From contig NZ_LR130582.1 in assembly GCF_900625025.1 (NCBI RefSeq), positions 55,095-119,094 of the forward strand: a stretch of DNA of 64,000 bases. The letters are read 5' to 3'. Every line of letters begins with the position of its first letter. The first letter of the stretch is position 1. Positions 35,653 to 42,711 of the stretch are shown in pieces. Source of the stretch: Lachnoclostridium sp. Marseille-P6806 (GTDB lineage: Bacteria; Bacillota; Clostridia; Lachnospirales; Lachnospiraceae). The position numbers and the translations under genes were made by a program. The notes beneath the pieces are model-generated. The model was given only the letters and a program-made list of their open reading frames with translations. It ran no database searches and was not told where the DNA came from.

Positions 35653-36906
35653 ATGCAGTATGATTATCTGATTGTGGGAGCCGGGCTCTTCGGCGCGGTT
35701 TTTGCACGGGAAAAGAAAAAGCAGGGCAGGAGCTGTCTGGTCATCGACCGGAGGGAGCATATCGCCGGCAACATTTACACCGAGGAGCGGAATGGAATCC
35801 ATGTGCACCGCTACGGCGCGCATATTTTCCATACGTCGGACAAAGAGGTCTGGGATTACGTCAGACAGTTCGCCGTCTTCAATCACTATGTCAACGCGCC
35901 GGTTGCGCGGTGGAAGACGGAGCTTTACAATCTTCCGTTCAATATGAACACTTTTTCGCGCATGTGGAATATCCAGACGCCGGCGGAGGCGCAGGCCATC
36001 ATCGACGCGCAGAGAAACGAGGAGAGGAAGCGCATCGCGGGCGGCGCTGCGGGCTATGAGCCCCGGAATCTCGAGGAGCAGGCGCTGCTTCTTGCAGGGC
36101 GCGATATTTACGAAAAGCTGATCCGCGGCTATACGGAGAAACAGTGGGGGAGACCCTGTACGGAGCTGCCGGCTTTTATTATCCGGAGGCTCCCGTTCCG
36201 CATGATCTATGACAACAATTATTTCAATGATCTGTATCAGGGGATTCCGATCGGCGGCTACACGGCGATGGTGGAGAGGATGCTGGAGGGGATCCCGGTC
36301 AGGCTCGGCGTCGATTTTCACACGGCGGCGGAGGAGCTCTCCGGGGAGGAAACGCCAGACGGCGCTTTGCAGAGTGCGGGCGCGGCCGCCGGGTGGCGCA
36401 TCGGCGAAGACACGTTCCGCCGTCTGGTATATACGGGGACGATCGACGCGTTTTTCGATTTCTGCTTCGGCCCGCTCGAATACCGGTCGCTCCGCTTTGA
36501 GACGGAGGAGCTGCCGGGCACGGACAATTATCAGGGAAACGCCGTTGTGAACTATACGGAGCGCGAGGTCCCGTTCACGAGGATCATCGAGCACAAATTT
36601 TTTGAGTTCGGAAAAGATTCCCGCACGGGGGAGGCGATTCCCGGCACGGTCATCACCCGGGAATACCCCGCGGCGTGGCGGCCGGGAGAGGAACCCTACT
36701 ATCCCGTCAACAGCGAGCGGAACGATGCGCTCTTCGCGCGCTACCGAGAGCTCGCCGGGGAGAGGAAAAACGTCCTGTTTGGCGGACGGCTGGGGCAGTA
36801 CCGCTACTATGATATGGACAAGGTGATCCGCGCCGCACTGACGGCGGCCCGGCAGGATGGCCCGAGGTGCGCCCCGGACGGCTCTTTTCCGCGGAAAACT
36901 TCTTGA
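35653..36906 (+). CDS. glf: UDP-galactopyranose mutase
   Basis: The 417-residue flavoprotein starts with the FAD-binding motif [14 protein letters not shown] and contains the conserved [10 protein letters not shown] segment, the NLPFNMNTF loop, YTEKQWG and the C-terminal [12 protein letters not shown]. It converts UDP-galactopyranose into UDP-galactofuranose, a precursor of cell-wall or capsule glycans. It is slightly longer than usual (370-390) because of an insertion near residue 230-250. The ATG 35653 is preferred to an earlier in-frame start inside trkH. Confidence 0.94.
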   Translation: MQYDYLIVGAGLFGAVFAREKKKQGRSCLVIDRREHIAGNIYTEERNGIHVHRYGAHIFHTSDKEVWDYVRQFAVFNHYVNAPVARWKTELYNLPFNMNTFSRMWNIQTPAEAQAIIDAQRNEERKRIAGGAAGYEPRNLEEQALLLAGRDIYEKLIRGYTEKQWGRPCTELPAFIIRRLPFRMIYDNNYFNDLYQGIPIGGYTAMVERMLEGIPVRLGVDFHTAAEELSGEETPDGALQSAGAAAGWRIGEDTFRRLVYTGTIDAFFDFCFGPLEYRSLRFETEELPGTDNYQGNAVVNYTEREVPFTRIIEHKFFEFGKDSRTGEAIPGTVITREYPAAWRPGEEPYYPVNSERNDALFARYRELAGERKNVLFGGRLGQYRYYDMDKVIRAALTAARQDGPRCAPDGSFPRKTS

Positions 36907-36932
36907 CGGGAGTGGAGGAACTGTGCTAAAGT
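36903..36932 (+). promoter_or_regulatory. Promoter of rpmG-secE-nusG
   Basis: TTGACG (36903-36908) and TAAAGT (36927-36932) with an 18-base spacer; TGC directly before the -10 adds an extended element. The -35 overlaps the glf stop codon. Confidence 0.75.
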
Positions 36933-36942
36933 GGCTCATGTG

Positions 36943-36965
36943 GAGCCGGACGGCTCTTTTGTTTT
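36943..36965 (+). terminator. Hairpin plus T-run between glf and rpmG
   Basis: GAGCC (36943-36947) pairs with GGCTC (36952-36956), followed by TTTTGTTTT. It ends glf transcription, but because it lies just after the rpmG promoter it would also sit at the very 5' end of the rpmG message and could attenuate it. Confidence 0.55.
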
Positions 36966-37009
36966 GCGTGAAACCGCGAGCAATTTATCACTGCATGGAG
37001 GACAATAGA

Positions 37010-37159
37010 ATGCGTACCAAAATCACTCTTGCCTGCACTGAGTGCAAGCGCCGCAACTACGATATGACCAAAGAGAAGAAGAATCATCCGGAGCGGATGG
37101 AAACCATGAAGTACTGCAGATTCTGCAGAAAGCACACTCTTCATAAGGAAACGAAGTAA
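37010..37159 (+). CDS. rpmG: Ribosomal protein bL33
   Basis: The 49-residue product has the zinc-binding C-x-x-C pairs (ACTECK and YCRFCRKH) of a C+ form of L33 and the usual K-x-x-L-x-K-Y-C-R/H-x-x-x-x-H-x-x-x-E-T-K ending. GGAGG lies 10 bases before the ATG. It heads the rpmG-secE-nusG unit in the standard Firmicute order. Confidence 0.95.
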   Translation: MRTKITLACTECKRRNYDMTKEKKNHPERMETMKYCRFCRKHTLHKETK

Positions 37160-37182
37160 TTCTGGTTCCGGAAGGAGATCAC

Positions 37183-37395
37183 ATGGCTAAAGTCGATAGT
37201 AAGGCCGGCGAGTCCAAAGTCAGGGAATTTGCGAAAGGCGTAAAGGCGCAGTTCCGCAGAATCATCTGGCCCTCGAAGGATACCATCTGGAAACAGCTTG
37301 CTGCGGTGCTGACCGTCAGCGTCATTGCCGGACTTCTTATAGTGCTGATCGATTTCGGCTCCCAGAAACTGATCGACTACCTTCTGAGCATCTGA
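37183..37395 (+). CDS. secE: Preprotein translocase subunit SecE
   Basis: The 70-residue protein has an amphipathic cytoplasmic helix (VREFAKGVKAQFRRIIWPSK) and one C-terminal membrane span (about 40-62), the minimal SecE layout of Gram-positive bacteria. It clamps the SecY channel. GGAGAT precedes the start; it is 23 bases after rpmG. Confidence 0.95.
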   Translation: MAKVDSKAGESKVREFAKGVKAQFRRIIWPSKDTIWKQLAAVLTVSVIAGLLIVLIDFGSQKLIDYLLSI

Positions 37396-37440
37396 GAGGA
37401 AACTGCAGTCAGTCAGATTCAGTAGAGGAGAGCAGGATCA

Positions 37441-38169
37441 ATGGCGGATAAAAAAACGGGAAAGACAGCCGGGGTTCGCGTGAAAGCGGGCGTTCTCCCC
37501 GAGGTGAGGGAGATCAGGCGTCCGGATTTCACAAAGAAAGCGGCGGATATTGAAAAGGCGGAGGCAGAGCGCGTTCTGACGCAGGGGGAGGAGACTCCCG
37601 CTGTCCGCGAGGAGGCCGAGGGAGAGGAGACGCTCGATGCGTCGGCGGTGACGACCGAGGCGAAGTGGTATGTTGCGCATACCTATTCCGGCTACGAGAA
37701 CAAGGTCATGGCCAATCTTCTCACAACGATCCAGAATCGTCATCTGGAAGATCAGATCTTTGAAGTCATGATTCCGATGCAGGATGTGATCGAGGTGAAA
37801 AACGGCCTTAAAAAGGCGGTGCCGAAGAAGATGTTCCCGGGCTATGTTCTGGTCAGGATGATCATGAACAACGACACGTGGTACGTCGTCCGGAACACGC
37901 GGGGGGTCACGGGCTTTGTCGGGCCGGGAAGCAAGCCGGTTCCGCTGTCCGAGAACGAGATGAAGCCCCTCGGCATCCGCACGCAGAATGTCACGGTTGA
38001 TTTTGAGATCGGCGATATGGTTGCGGTGGTCGCGGGTGTCTGGAAGGATACGACCGGCGTCGTGCAGAAAATCGATTACGGCAAGCAGACGGCGACGATC
38101 AACGTCGAGCTCTTCGGGAGAGAGACGCCGGTCGAGATCAGCTTTGCCGAGGTGCGCAGAACCAATTAA
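37441..38169 (+). CDS. nusG: Transcription antitermination factor NusG with long N-terminal extension
   Basis: From about residue 74 (AKWYVAHTYSGYENKV) the protein is a normal NusG: NGN domain with FPGYVLVRM, then a KOW domain near the C-terminus (FEIGDMVAVVAGVWKDTTG). It binds RNA polymerase and controls pausing and antitermination. The 242-residue length exceeds the usual 170-185 because of a charged, low-complexity extension of about 73 residues at the N-terminus. GAGGAGAGCAGG before the ATG supports the long form; no alternative start with a good site lies nearer the NGN domain. Confidence 0.95.
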   Translation: MADKKTGKTAGVRVKAGVLPEVREIRRPDFTKKAADIEKAEAERVLTQGEETPAVREEAEGEETLDASAVTTEAKWYVAHTYSGYENKVMANLLTTIQNRHLEDQIFEVMIPMQDVIEVKNGLKKAVPKKMFPGYVLVRMIMNNDTWYVVRNTRGVTGFVGPGSKPVPLSENEMKPLGIRTQNVTVDFEIGDMVAVVAGVWKDTTGVVQKIDYGKQTATINVELFGRETPVEISFAEVRRTN

Positions 38170-38234
38170 CGGTATCGGAGCGTCCGCCGCTTTGGGGATG
38201 CTTTTGCATACACGGGCAGCTTCTGCCCGGAAAC

Positions 38235-38264
38235 GTGGGAGCGGCGCAGGCCGCGCTTGACCAC
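38235..38264 (+). promoter_or_regulatory. Ribosomal protein L1 binding site, copy 1 (rplK leader)
   Basis: The element reads GTGGGAG, a hairpin, then TGACCAC. GTGG pairs with CCAC across an asymmetric GA-rich internal loop, the form of the L1 operator known before rplK in many bacteria. Excess L1 binding here represses L11/L1 synthesis. A separate perfect 7-bp hairpin precedes it (38213-38229). Confidence 0.6.
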
Positions 38265-38272
38265 ATAAATGC

Positions 38273-38305
38273 GTGGGAGCAGCCCTCTGGGCTGCGCATG
38301 ACCAC
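38273..38305 (+). promoter_or_regulatory. Ribosomal protein L1 binding site, copy 2 (rplK leader)
   Basis: A second GTGGGAG-hairpin-TGACCAC element (inner stem GCAGCC/GGCTGC) follows copy 1 after 8 bases and ends just before the rplK ribosome site (GAGGAGG), so bound L1 would block initiation. Confidence 0.65.
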
Positions 38306-38319
38306 AGAGGAGGAAATTC

Positions 38320-38745
38320 ATGGCCAAAAAAGTAACAGGTTACATCAAACTGCAGATCGCAGCCGGCAAAGCGACTCCTGCGCCGCCGGTAGGACCTGCT
38401 CTCGGACAGCACGGCGTTAACATCGTCGAGTTTACGAAGCAGTTCAATGCGAAGACCGCAAACATGGGAGACACCATCATTCCCGTTGTTATCACGGTCT
38501 ATGCAGACAGAAGCTTCAGCTTCATTACCAAGACTCCGCCGGCAGCGGTTCTTCTGAAGAAAGCCGCCAATATCCAGAAAGCGTCCGGAGCTCCGAACAA
38601 GGATAAGGTCGCCAAGGTGACCAGAGCTCAGGTCAAAGAGATCGCTGAGACGAAGATGCCGGATCTCAACGCCGCATCCATCGAGGCAGCGATGAGCATG
38701 GTCGCCGGCACGGCAAGGTCCATGGGCATCGAAGTCGTCGACTGA
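38320..38745 (+). CDS. rplK: Ribosomal protein uL11
   Basis: The 141-residue product is a full-length L11 with [20 protein letters not shown] near the N-terminus (the proline-rich thiostrepton-site region) and the C-terminal rRNA-binding domain ending [10 protein letters not shown]. It sits in the GTPase centre of the large subunit. Expression is probably coupled to L1 through the leader elements. Confidence 0.97.
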   Translation: MAKKVTGYIKLQIAAGKATPAPPVGPALGQHGVNIVEFTKQFNAKTANMGDTIIPVVITVYADRSFSFITKTPPAAVLLKKAANIQKASGAPNKDKVAKVTRAQVKEIAETKMPDLNAASIEAAMSMVAGTARSMGIEVVD

Positions 38746-38766
38746 GCGCCGCACAGGACCGGAAAC

Positions 38767-38795
38767 GTGGGAGGCTGCAGGAAGCCAATGACCAC
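38767..38795 (+). promoter_or_regulatory. Ribosomal protein L1 binding site, copy 3 (before rplA)
   Basis: A third GTGGGAG-hairpin-TGACCAC element (inner stem GGCT/AGCC) lies in the rplK-rplA gap, 18 bases before the rplA start. It would let L1 repress its own cistron directly. Confidence 0.6.
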
Positions 38796-38813
38796 GAATG
38801 GAGGAGACAGATA

Positions 38814-39503
38814 ATGAAACGTGGAAAGAAATATCAGGAAGCGGCAAAGCTTGTCGACCGCACCAGACTTTATGAAATCGAAGAGGCCGTGCCCGTTCTG
38901 AAAAAGACGGCTGTGGCAAAGTTTGATGAGACCATCGAGCTCAACATCCGCACAAGCTGTGACGGACGTCATGCGGATCAGGCGATCCGCGGCGCGGTCG
39001 TCCTGCCTCACGGAACCGGCAAGACCGTCCGGGTTCTCGTTTTCGCCAAGGGCATCAAGGCGGATGAGGCGCAGGCTGCGGGAGCGGACTTCGTCGGCGG
39101 TGAGGAGCTGATCCCGAGGATCCAGAACGAGGGCTGGCTTGATTTTGACGTTGTCGTCGCGACCCCGGACATGATGGGCGTGGTCGGCCGTCTCGGTAAG
39201 GTGCTCGGCCCGAAAGGACTTATGCCGAACCCGAAAGCCGGAACGGTCACGATGGATGTTACCAAGGCCGTCAATGATATCAAGGCAGGTAAGATTGAGT
39301 ACAGACTGGACAAGGCGAACATCGTTCATGTTCCGATCGGCAAGGCGTCGTTCACGGAGGAGCAGCTCGTCGACAACTACAACGCTCTGATGGCGGCAAT
39401 CGCAAAGGCGAAGCCGTCCACCGTCAAGGGCCAGTATCTGAAGAGCATCTCGATTGCGTCCACCATGGGGCCTGGCCTCAAGCTGGTCTGCAACAAGTAT
39501 TGA
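38814..39503 (+). CDS. rplA: Ribosomal protein uL1
   Basis: The 229-residue product is a full-length L1 with the family segments [31 protein letters not shown] and [10 protein letters not shown]1 forms the mobile stalk at the E site and represses its own operon by binding mRNA. GGAGGAG precedes the start. Confidence 0.97.
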   Translation: MKRGKKYQEAAKLVDRTRLYEIEEAVPVLKKTAVAKFDETIELNIRTSCDGRHADQAIRGAVVLPHGTGKTVRVLVFAKGIKADEAQAAGADFVGGEELIPRIQNEGWLDFDVVVATPDMMGVVGRLGKVLGPKGLMPNPKAGTVTMDVTKAVNDIKAGKIEYRLDKANIVHVPIGKASFTEEQLVDNYNALMAAIAKAKPSTVKGQYLKSISIASTMGPGLKLVCNKY

Positions 39504-39556
39504 TTGCCGCCCGCTCCGGCGGGAACTGACATCATGCACAGATATTCAGGAGGCGT

Positions 39557-39590
39557 CCGCAGGACCTAAATGATCCTGCGGGTGTCTTTT
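39557..39590 (+). terminator. Terminator after rplA
   Basis: CCGCAGGA (39557-39564) pairs with TCCTGCGG (39574-39581), followed by GTGTCTTTT. It separates rplKA from the inserted capA-type gene. Confidence 0.75.
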
Positions 39591-39617
39591 GCGTGCGGCG
39601 GAATATCGTGTTAAGAT
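39589..39617 (+). promoter_or_regulatory. Promoter of the CapA-type gene, predicting a leaderless mRNA
   Basis: TTGCGT (39589-39594) and TAAGAT (39612-39617) are 17 bases apart. The predicted start site (7 bases after the -10) coincides with the A of the ATG at 39624. No Shine-Dalgarno sequence precedes that ATG, which fits a leaderless transcript. Confidence 0.5.
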
Positions 39618-39623
39618 TTCCTT

Positions 39624-41069
39624 ATGAAATTCAAGAGCCGCCGGCAGACAGAATATTATTATGATGAGGATGAGGACGAGAGGCTTCCCGTCCGGGAAAG
39701 AGATGGGCATTTTTCTTCCCGGAACCGTGGGAACGCCTCCCGGAGCAGCCCTCTGCGCACGTCGGGCAGGGAAGCGGCGGGCCGGCGGCGGGAGCGGAAC
39801 ACGTCCCGTCCGGTGCAGAGCTTTTTTGCTGCGCTCGCGCTGTTTCTGGGCGCGGGGTTTCTGTTCCTTTTTGCCGGCGCGTGGATCCGGAGCGCGGATG
39901 CGAGAGCGGGCGGCGCCGGGGTGATCCCCGCGGTGATTGAGGAGCTGATCCCCGAGTCGGTTCAGAAAGCCGTATCCGGAGAAGCGGGGGACGCGCTGCC
40001 GGAGGGGGAACAGGTCGCCGGGGAAGACCCTGCGGCGCCCTTTGTCGCATCGGAAAGCATTTCATACATTTCACCGGGGCATTATCTGCTGCGGGAGACG
40101 CAGGCGCCGGATCTTGTGACCTTTTCCTTTGCCGGAGACATTCTGTTCGACGAGCGTTACGCCCCGGCGGCCTTTGCCCTCCAGAACGGCGGAGACATCA
40201 CGGCGTCCTTTGATGCGGCGTCGCTCGCCGTGATGCGCACGGCGGACGTCATGTTTGTGAACAACGAGTTTCCGTACAGCGACCGCGGTGAGCCGACGGA
40301 GGGAAAGGCCTATACATTCCGGGCGTCGCCGGCCCGCGCCCGCTGGCTGTCTGCGCTCGGCGTCGATCTGACGGGGCTTGCGAACAATCATGCCTATGAT
40401 TACGGCGAGGCGGCGTTTCTTGACACGCTTGACACGCTGGATGAGGCGGGCATCCTCCGCGTGGGAGGCGGGCGCAACCTCGAGGAGGCGTGCCGCCCCT
40501 GTGTCTTTGAGGCGGGCGGCTTCCGGATCGCGGTGATCAATGCCACGCAGATCGAACGACTCGACAATCCCGATACCAGGGGGGCGGGAGAGGATACGCC
40601 GGGAGTATTCCGCTGCTTTGATGATACGAGGCTTCTTGAGGTGATCCGCCGCAGCGGGGAGGAGGCCGATTTTGTCATCGTGACGATTCACTGGGGGACG
40701 GAGAGCACCCATGAGGCGGACTGGCTGCAGACGAGCCGGATACAGGCGATGGCGGAGGCCGGCGCGGATCTGGTGGTGGGGGCTCACCCGCATGTGCTTC
40801 AGGGGATCGATTATGCCGGCGATATGCCGGTGGTGTACAGTCTCGGCAACTATCTGTTTTCCTCTTATACAACAGATACGGGAATACTGCAGGTGACGTT
40901 CCGGCCGTCGCAGAAGCGGATGACGCAGCTCCGCTTTGTGCCGATGCTGCAGAGCGGCTGCCGGGTCGCGGCGCTGGACGGCGGAGAGAAAGCGCGGGTT
41001 CTGGAGGAACTGAGAAGCTGGTCCCCGAACGCGTCCGTGGACGGAGACGGAATCATCACAAAGCGGTGA
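39624..41069 (+). CDS. CapA/PgsA-family metallophosphatase-like membrane protein
   Basis: The 481-residue protein has a highly charged cytoplasmic N-terminus (about 1-63), one membrane span (about 64-88) and an extracellular CapA-type calcineurin-like domain: FSFAGDILFDERY, VNNEFPYSD, LANNHAYDYG, VTIHWGTE and GAHPHVLQG carry the expected metal ligands. CapA/PgsA proteins take part in poly-gamma-glutamate or capsule handling, though many members are of unknown function. The gene interrupts the normally contiguous rplA-rplJ order and has its own promoter, without a ribosome site. Confidence 0.85.
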   Translation: MKFKSRRQTEYYYDEDEDERLPVRERDGHFSSRNRGNASRSSPLRTSGREAAGRRRERNTSRPVQSFFAALALFLGAGFLFLFAGAWIRSADARAGGAGVIPAVIEELIPESVQKAVSGEAGDALPEGEQVAGEDPAAPFVASESISYISPGHYLLRETQAPDLVTFSFAGDILFDERYAPAAFALQNGGDITASFDAASLAVMRTADVMFVNNEFPYSDRGEPTEGKAYTFRASPARARWLSALGVDLTGLANNHAYDYGEAAFLDTLDTLDEAGILRVGGGRNLEEACRPCVFEAGGFRIAVINATQIERLDNPDTRGAGEDTPGVFRCFDDTRLLEVIRRSGEEADFVIVTIHWGTESTHEADWLQTSRIQAMAEAGADLVVGAHPHVLQGIDYAGDMPVVYSLGNYLFSSYTTDTGILQVTFRPSQKRMTQLRFVPMLQSGCRVAALDGGEKARVLEELRSWSPNASVDGDGIITKR

Positions 41070-41150
41070 AAAGGAGCAGACGCGGGGCGGCAGAATCTTC
41101 AGGCGGAATGCGCGGATGAATGCAGAATGCAGGAAATCCGCATTCACGCA

Positions 41151-41179
41151 TTGACAGTCTGTGTGTCCTGTGGTATTGT
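41151..41179 (+). promoter_or_regulatory. Promoter of rplJL
   Basis: TTGACA (41151-41156) and TATTGT (41174-41179) with a 17-base spacer, about 10 bases upstream of the L10 leader. Confidence 0.8.
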
Positions 41180-41187
41180 TCCATATG

Positions 41188-41250
41188 TTGGCCGAAGACA
41201 GCAGGTGCCGCAAGGCATAAGTTCCGCGAGGACGCCTGCCGAGGAAAGAG
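41188..41250 (+). ncRNA. Ribosomal protein L10 leader
   Basis: The sequence has the conserved blocks of the Firmicute L10 leader, GGCCGAAGACAGCAGGTG and CCTGCCGAGG, with GCAGG pairing with CCTGC and the kink-turn-like asymmetric loops between. The L10(L12)4 complex binds such leaders and favours premature termination at the hairpin that follows (41266-41297). Confidence 0.85.
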
Positions 41251-41265
41251 AGATAAGACCTTATC

Positions 41266-41297
41266 GCCTCCTGTCTTTTGGGACAGGGGGCTTTTTT
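41266..41297 (+). terminator. Attenuator of the L10 leader
   Basis: A perfect 10-bp stem (41266-41275 with 41282-41291, one U.G) is followed by a six-T run. It is placed between the L10 leader and rplJ, so it is a regulated terminator. Confidence 0.85.
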
Positions 41298-41337
41298 CGG
41301 ACCTCTTTCGGCAGAATTCTGATAAGGAGGTAAAGTA

Positions 41338-41883
41338 ATGGCAAAGGTAGAAGAAAAGCAGCCCGTCGTTAAGGAAATTGCAGAACGTGTGGGCGGCGCG
41401 CAGTCTGTTGTGCTGGTAGACCACAGAGGTCTCACCGTCGCGCAGGATACGGAACTTCGTAAGGCTCTTCGCGCCGAGGGGATCAGCTACAAGGTCTACA
41501 AGAACACCATGATGACCCTTGCGTTCAAGGGCACGGAGTTCGAAGGCCTCGGCGAGTTCCTCGCAGGCCCGAGCGCAATGGCGGTTTCCAAGACGGATGC
41601 GACTGCTCCGGCGAGAATTCTTGCGAATTTCGCAAAGAAAGCTCCCAAGCTGGAGATCAAGGGCGGTATTGTCGAGGGTTCCGTGATGGACGCGGCGGGG
41701 ATCGGTCAGGTCGCGAGCATCCCGTCCAGAGAAGAACTCCTCTCTAAGTTCCTTGGAAGCATCCAGTCGCCTGTGACGAATTTTGCCCGCGTGATCAAAC
41801 AGATCGCGGAGAAGAATTCGGACGGGAGTGAAGCTCCTGCGGCAGAGGCCCCTGCCGAAGAAGCGCCCGCGGCGGAGGCGTAA
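41338..41883 (+). CDS. rplJ: Ribosomal protein uL10
   Basis: The 181-residue product has the L10 N-terminal rRNA-binding domain (SVVLVDHRGLTVAQDTELRK; KNTMMTLA) and a C-terminal helix for L7/L12 dimers, ending in an Ala/Glu/Pro-rich tail. It forms the base of the L12 stalk. AAGGAGG precedes the ATG. Regulation is by the L10 leader. Confidence 0.97.
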   Translation: MAKVEEKQPVVKEIAERVGGAQSVVLVDHRGLTVAQDTELRKALRAEGISYKVYKNTMMTLAFKGTEFEGLGEFLAGPSAMAVSKTDATAPARILANFAKKAPKLEIKGGIVEGSVMDAAGIGQVASIPSREELLSKFLGSIQSPVTNFARVIKQIAEKNSDGSEAPAAEAPAEEAPAAEA

Positions 41884-41972
41884 GCGCTGCAGCCGGTCCG
41901 TGTGCGAGGAGAATGCAGGGTAAGCTTCTAAAACAGAAATTTTGTGAAAATTATTTATGGAGGTAAATTAAA

Positions 41973-42347
41973 ATGGCTAAGATGTCCACTCAGGAAATTA
42001 TTGATGTGATCAAGGAGCTTTCCGTTCTGGAGCTGAATGATCTTGTGAAAGCCTGCGAGGAAGAGTTCGGTGTTTCCGCTGCGGCCGGTGTTGTTGTTGC
42101 GGCTGCCGGTGCGGGCGCTGCGGTTGAGGAAGAGAAGACCGAGTTCAATGTTGAGCTGACCGAGGTCGGCCCGAACAAGGTCAAGGTGATCAAGGTTGTC
42201 CGTGAGATCACCGGACTTGGCCTGAAAGAGGCAAAGGATCTGGTTGACGGCGCTCCGAAGATGGTCAAGGAGGGCGCGACCAAGGAAGAGGCTGAGGAGA
42301 TTCAGAAGAAGATCGAGGCTGAGGGCGCAAAGGTTACTCTTAAGTAA
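41973..42347 (+). CDS. rplL: Ribosomal protein bL12 (L7/L12)
   Basis: The 124-residue product has the N-terminal dimerisation helices ([20 protein letters not shown]), the Ala/Gly/Val hinge and the C-terminal factor-binding domain ([35 protein letters not shown]). It is normal in length and follows rplJ with its own AGGAGG-like site (TGGAGGT). Confidence 0.97.
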   Translation: MAKMSTQEIIDVIKELSVLELNDLVKACEEEFGVSAAAGVVVAAAGAGAAVEEEKTEFNVELTEVGPNKVKVIKVVREITGLGLKEAKDLVDGAPKMVKEGATKEEAEEIQKKIEAEGAKVTLK

Positions 42348-42393
42348 TCGGCTTTCAAATAATCGGCTTTCTGCGGATTCGGAATGACATTGG

Positions 42394-42430
42394 GGCGGTG
42401 CGGCGGAATTTTCGCTGCGCCGCCTTTCTT
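42394..42430 (+). terminator. Terminator between rplL and rpoB
   Basis: A 12-bp GC-rich stem (42394-42405 with 42413-42424, two G.U pairs) around loop GAATTTT is followed by TTTCTT. The 10-base block AATCGGCTTT is also repeated just upstream, at the end of rplL and again 14 bases later. Confidence 0.75.
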
Positions 42431-42494
42431 CATTCGCTTTTTATCATTCCGCGCTTTTCTCCAGCCGGACTTTTCTTCATTCAGCGGAAAGTGC

Positions 42495-42524
42495 TTGACG
42501 TACATAGTTGCTCTGCGGTAAAAT
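42495..42524 (+). promoter_or_regulatory. Promoter of rpoBC
   Basis: TTGACG (42495-42500) and TAAAAT (42519-42524) with an 18-base spacer, the same architecture as the rpmG promoter. The long leader (about 180 bases) to rpoB shows no clear structure. Confidence 0.75.
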
Positions 42525-42711
42525 GTCTCTCGCATATCCTCGGAGTTACTATGCGCTTTTTTGCGTGCAACGTTTTCCGAAAAGGCATAAAAAGGCAGAA
42601 AAGCGGGCTTTACGGTCCTGCGGTTTCTGTCCCGGACGGGCTTTGTCCGGCCCGTGAGCTTCGGCGGATCTGCAATGCGGCGTGTTATTCTAAGAAAATC
42701 GGGGTGAAAAG

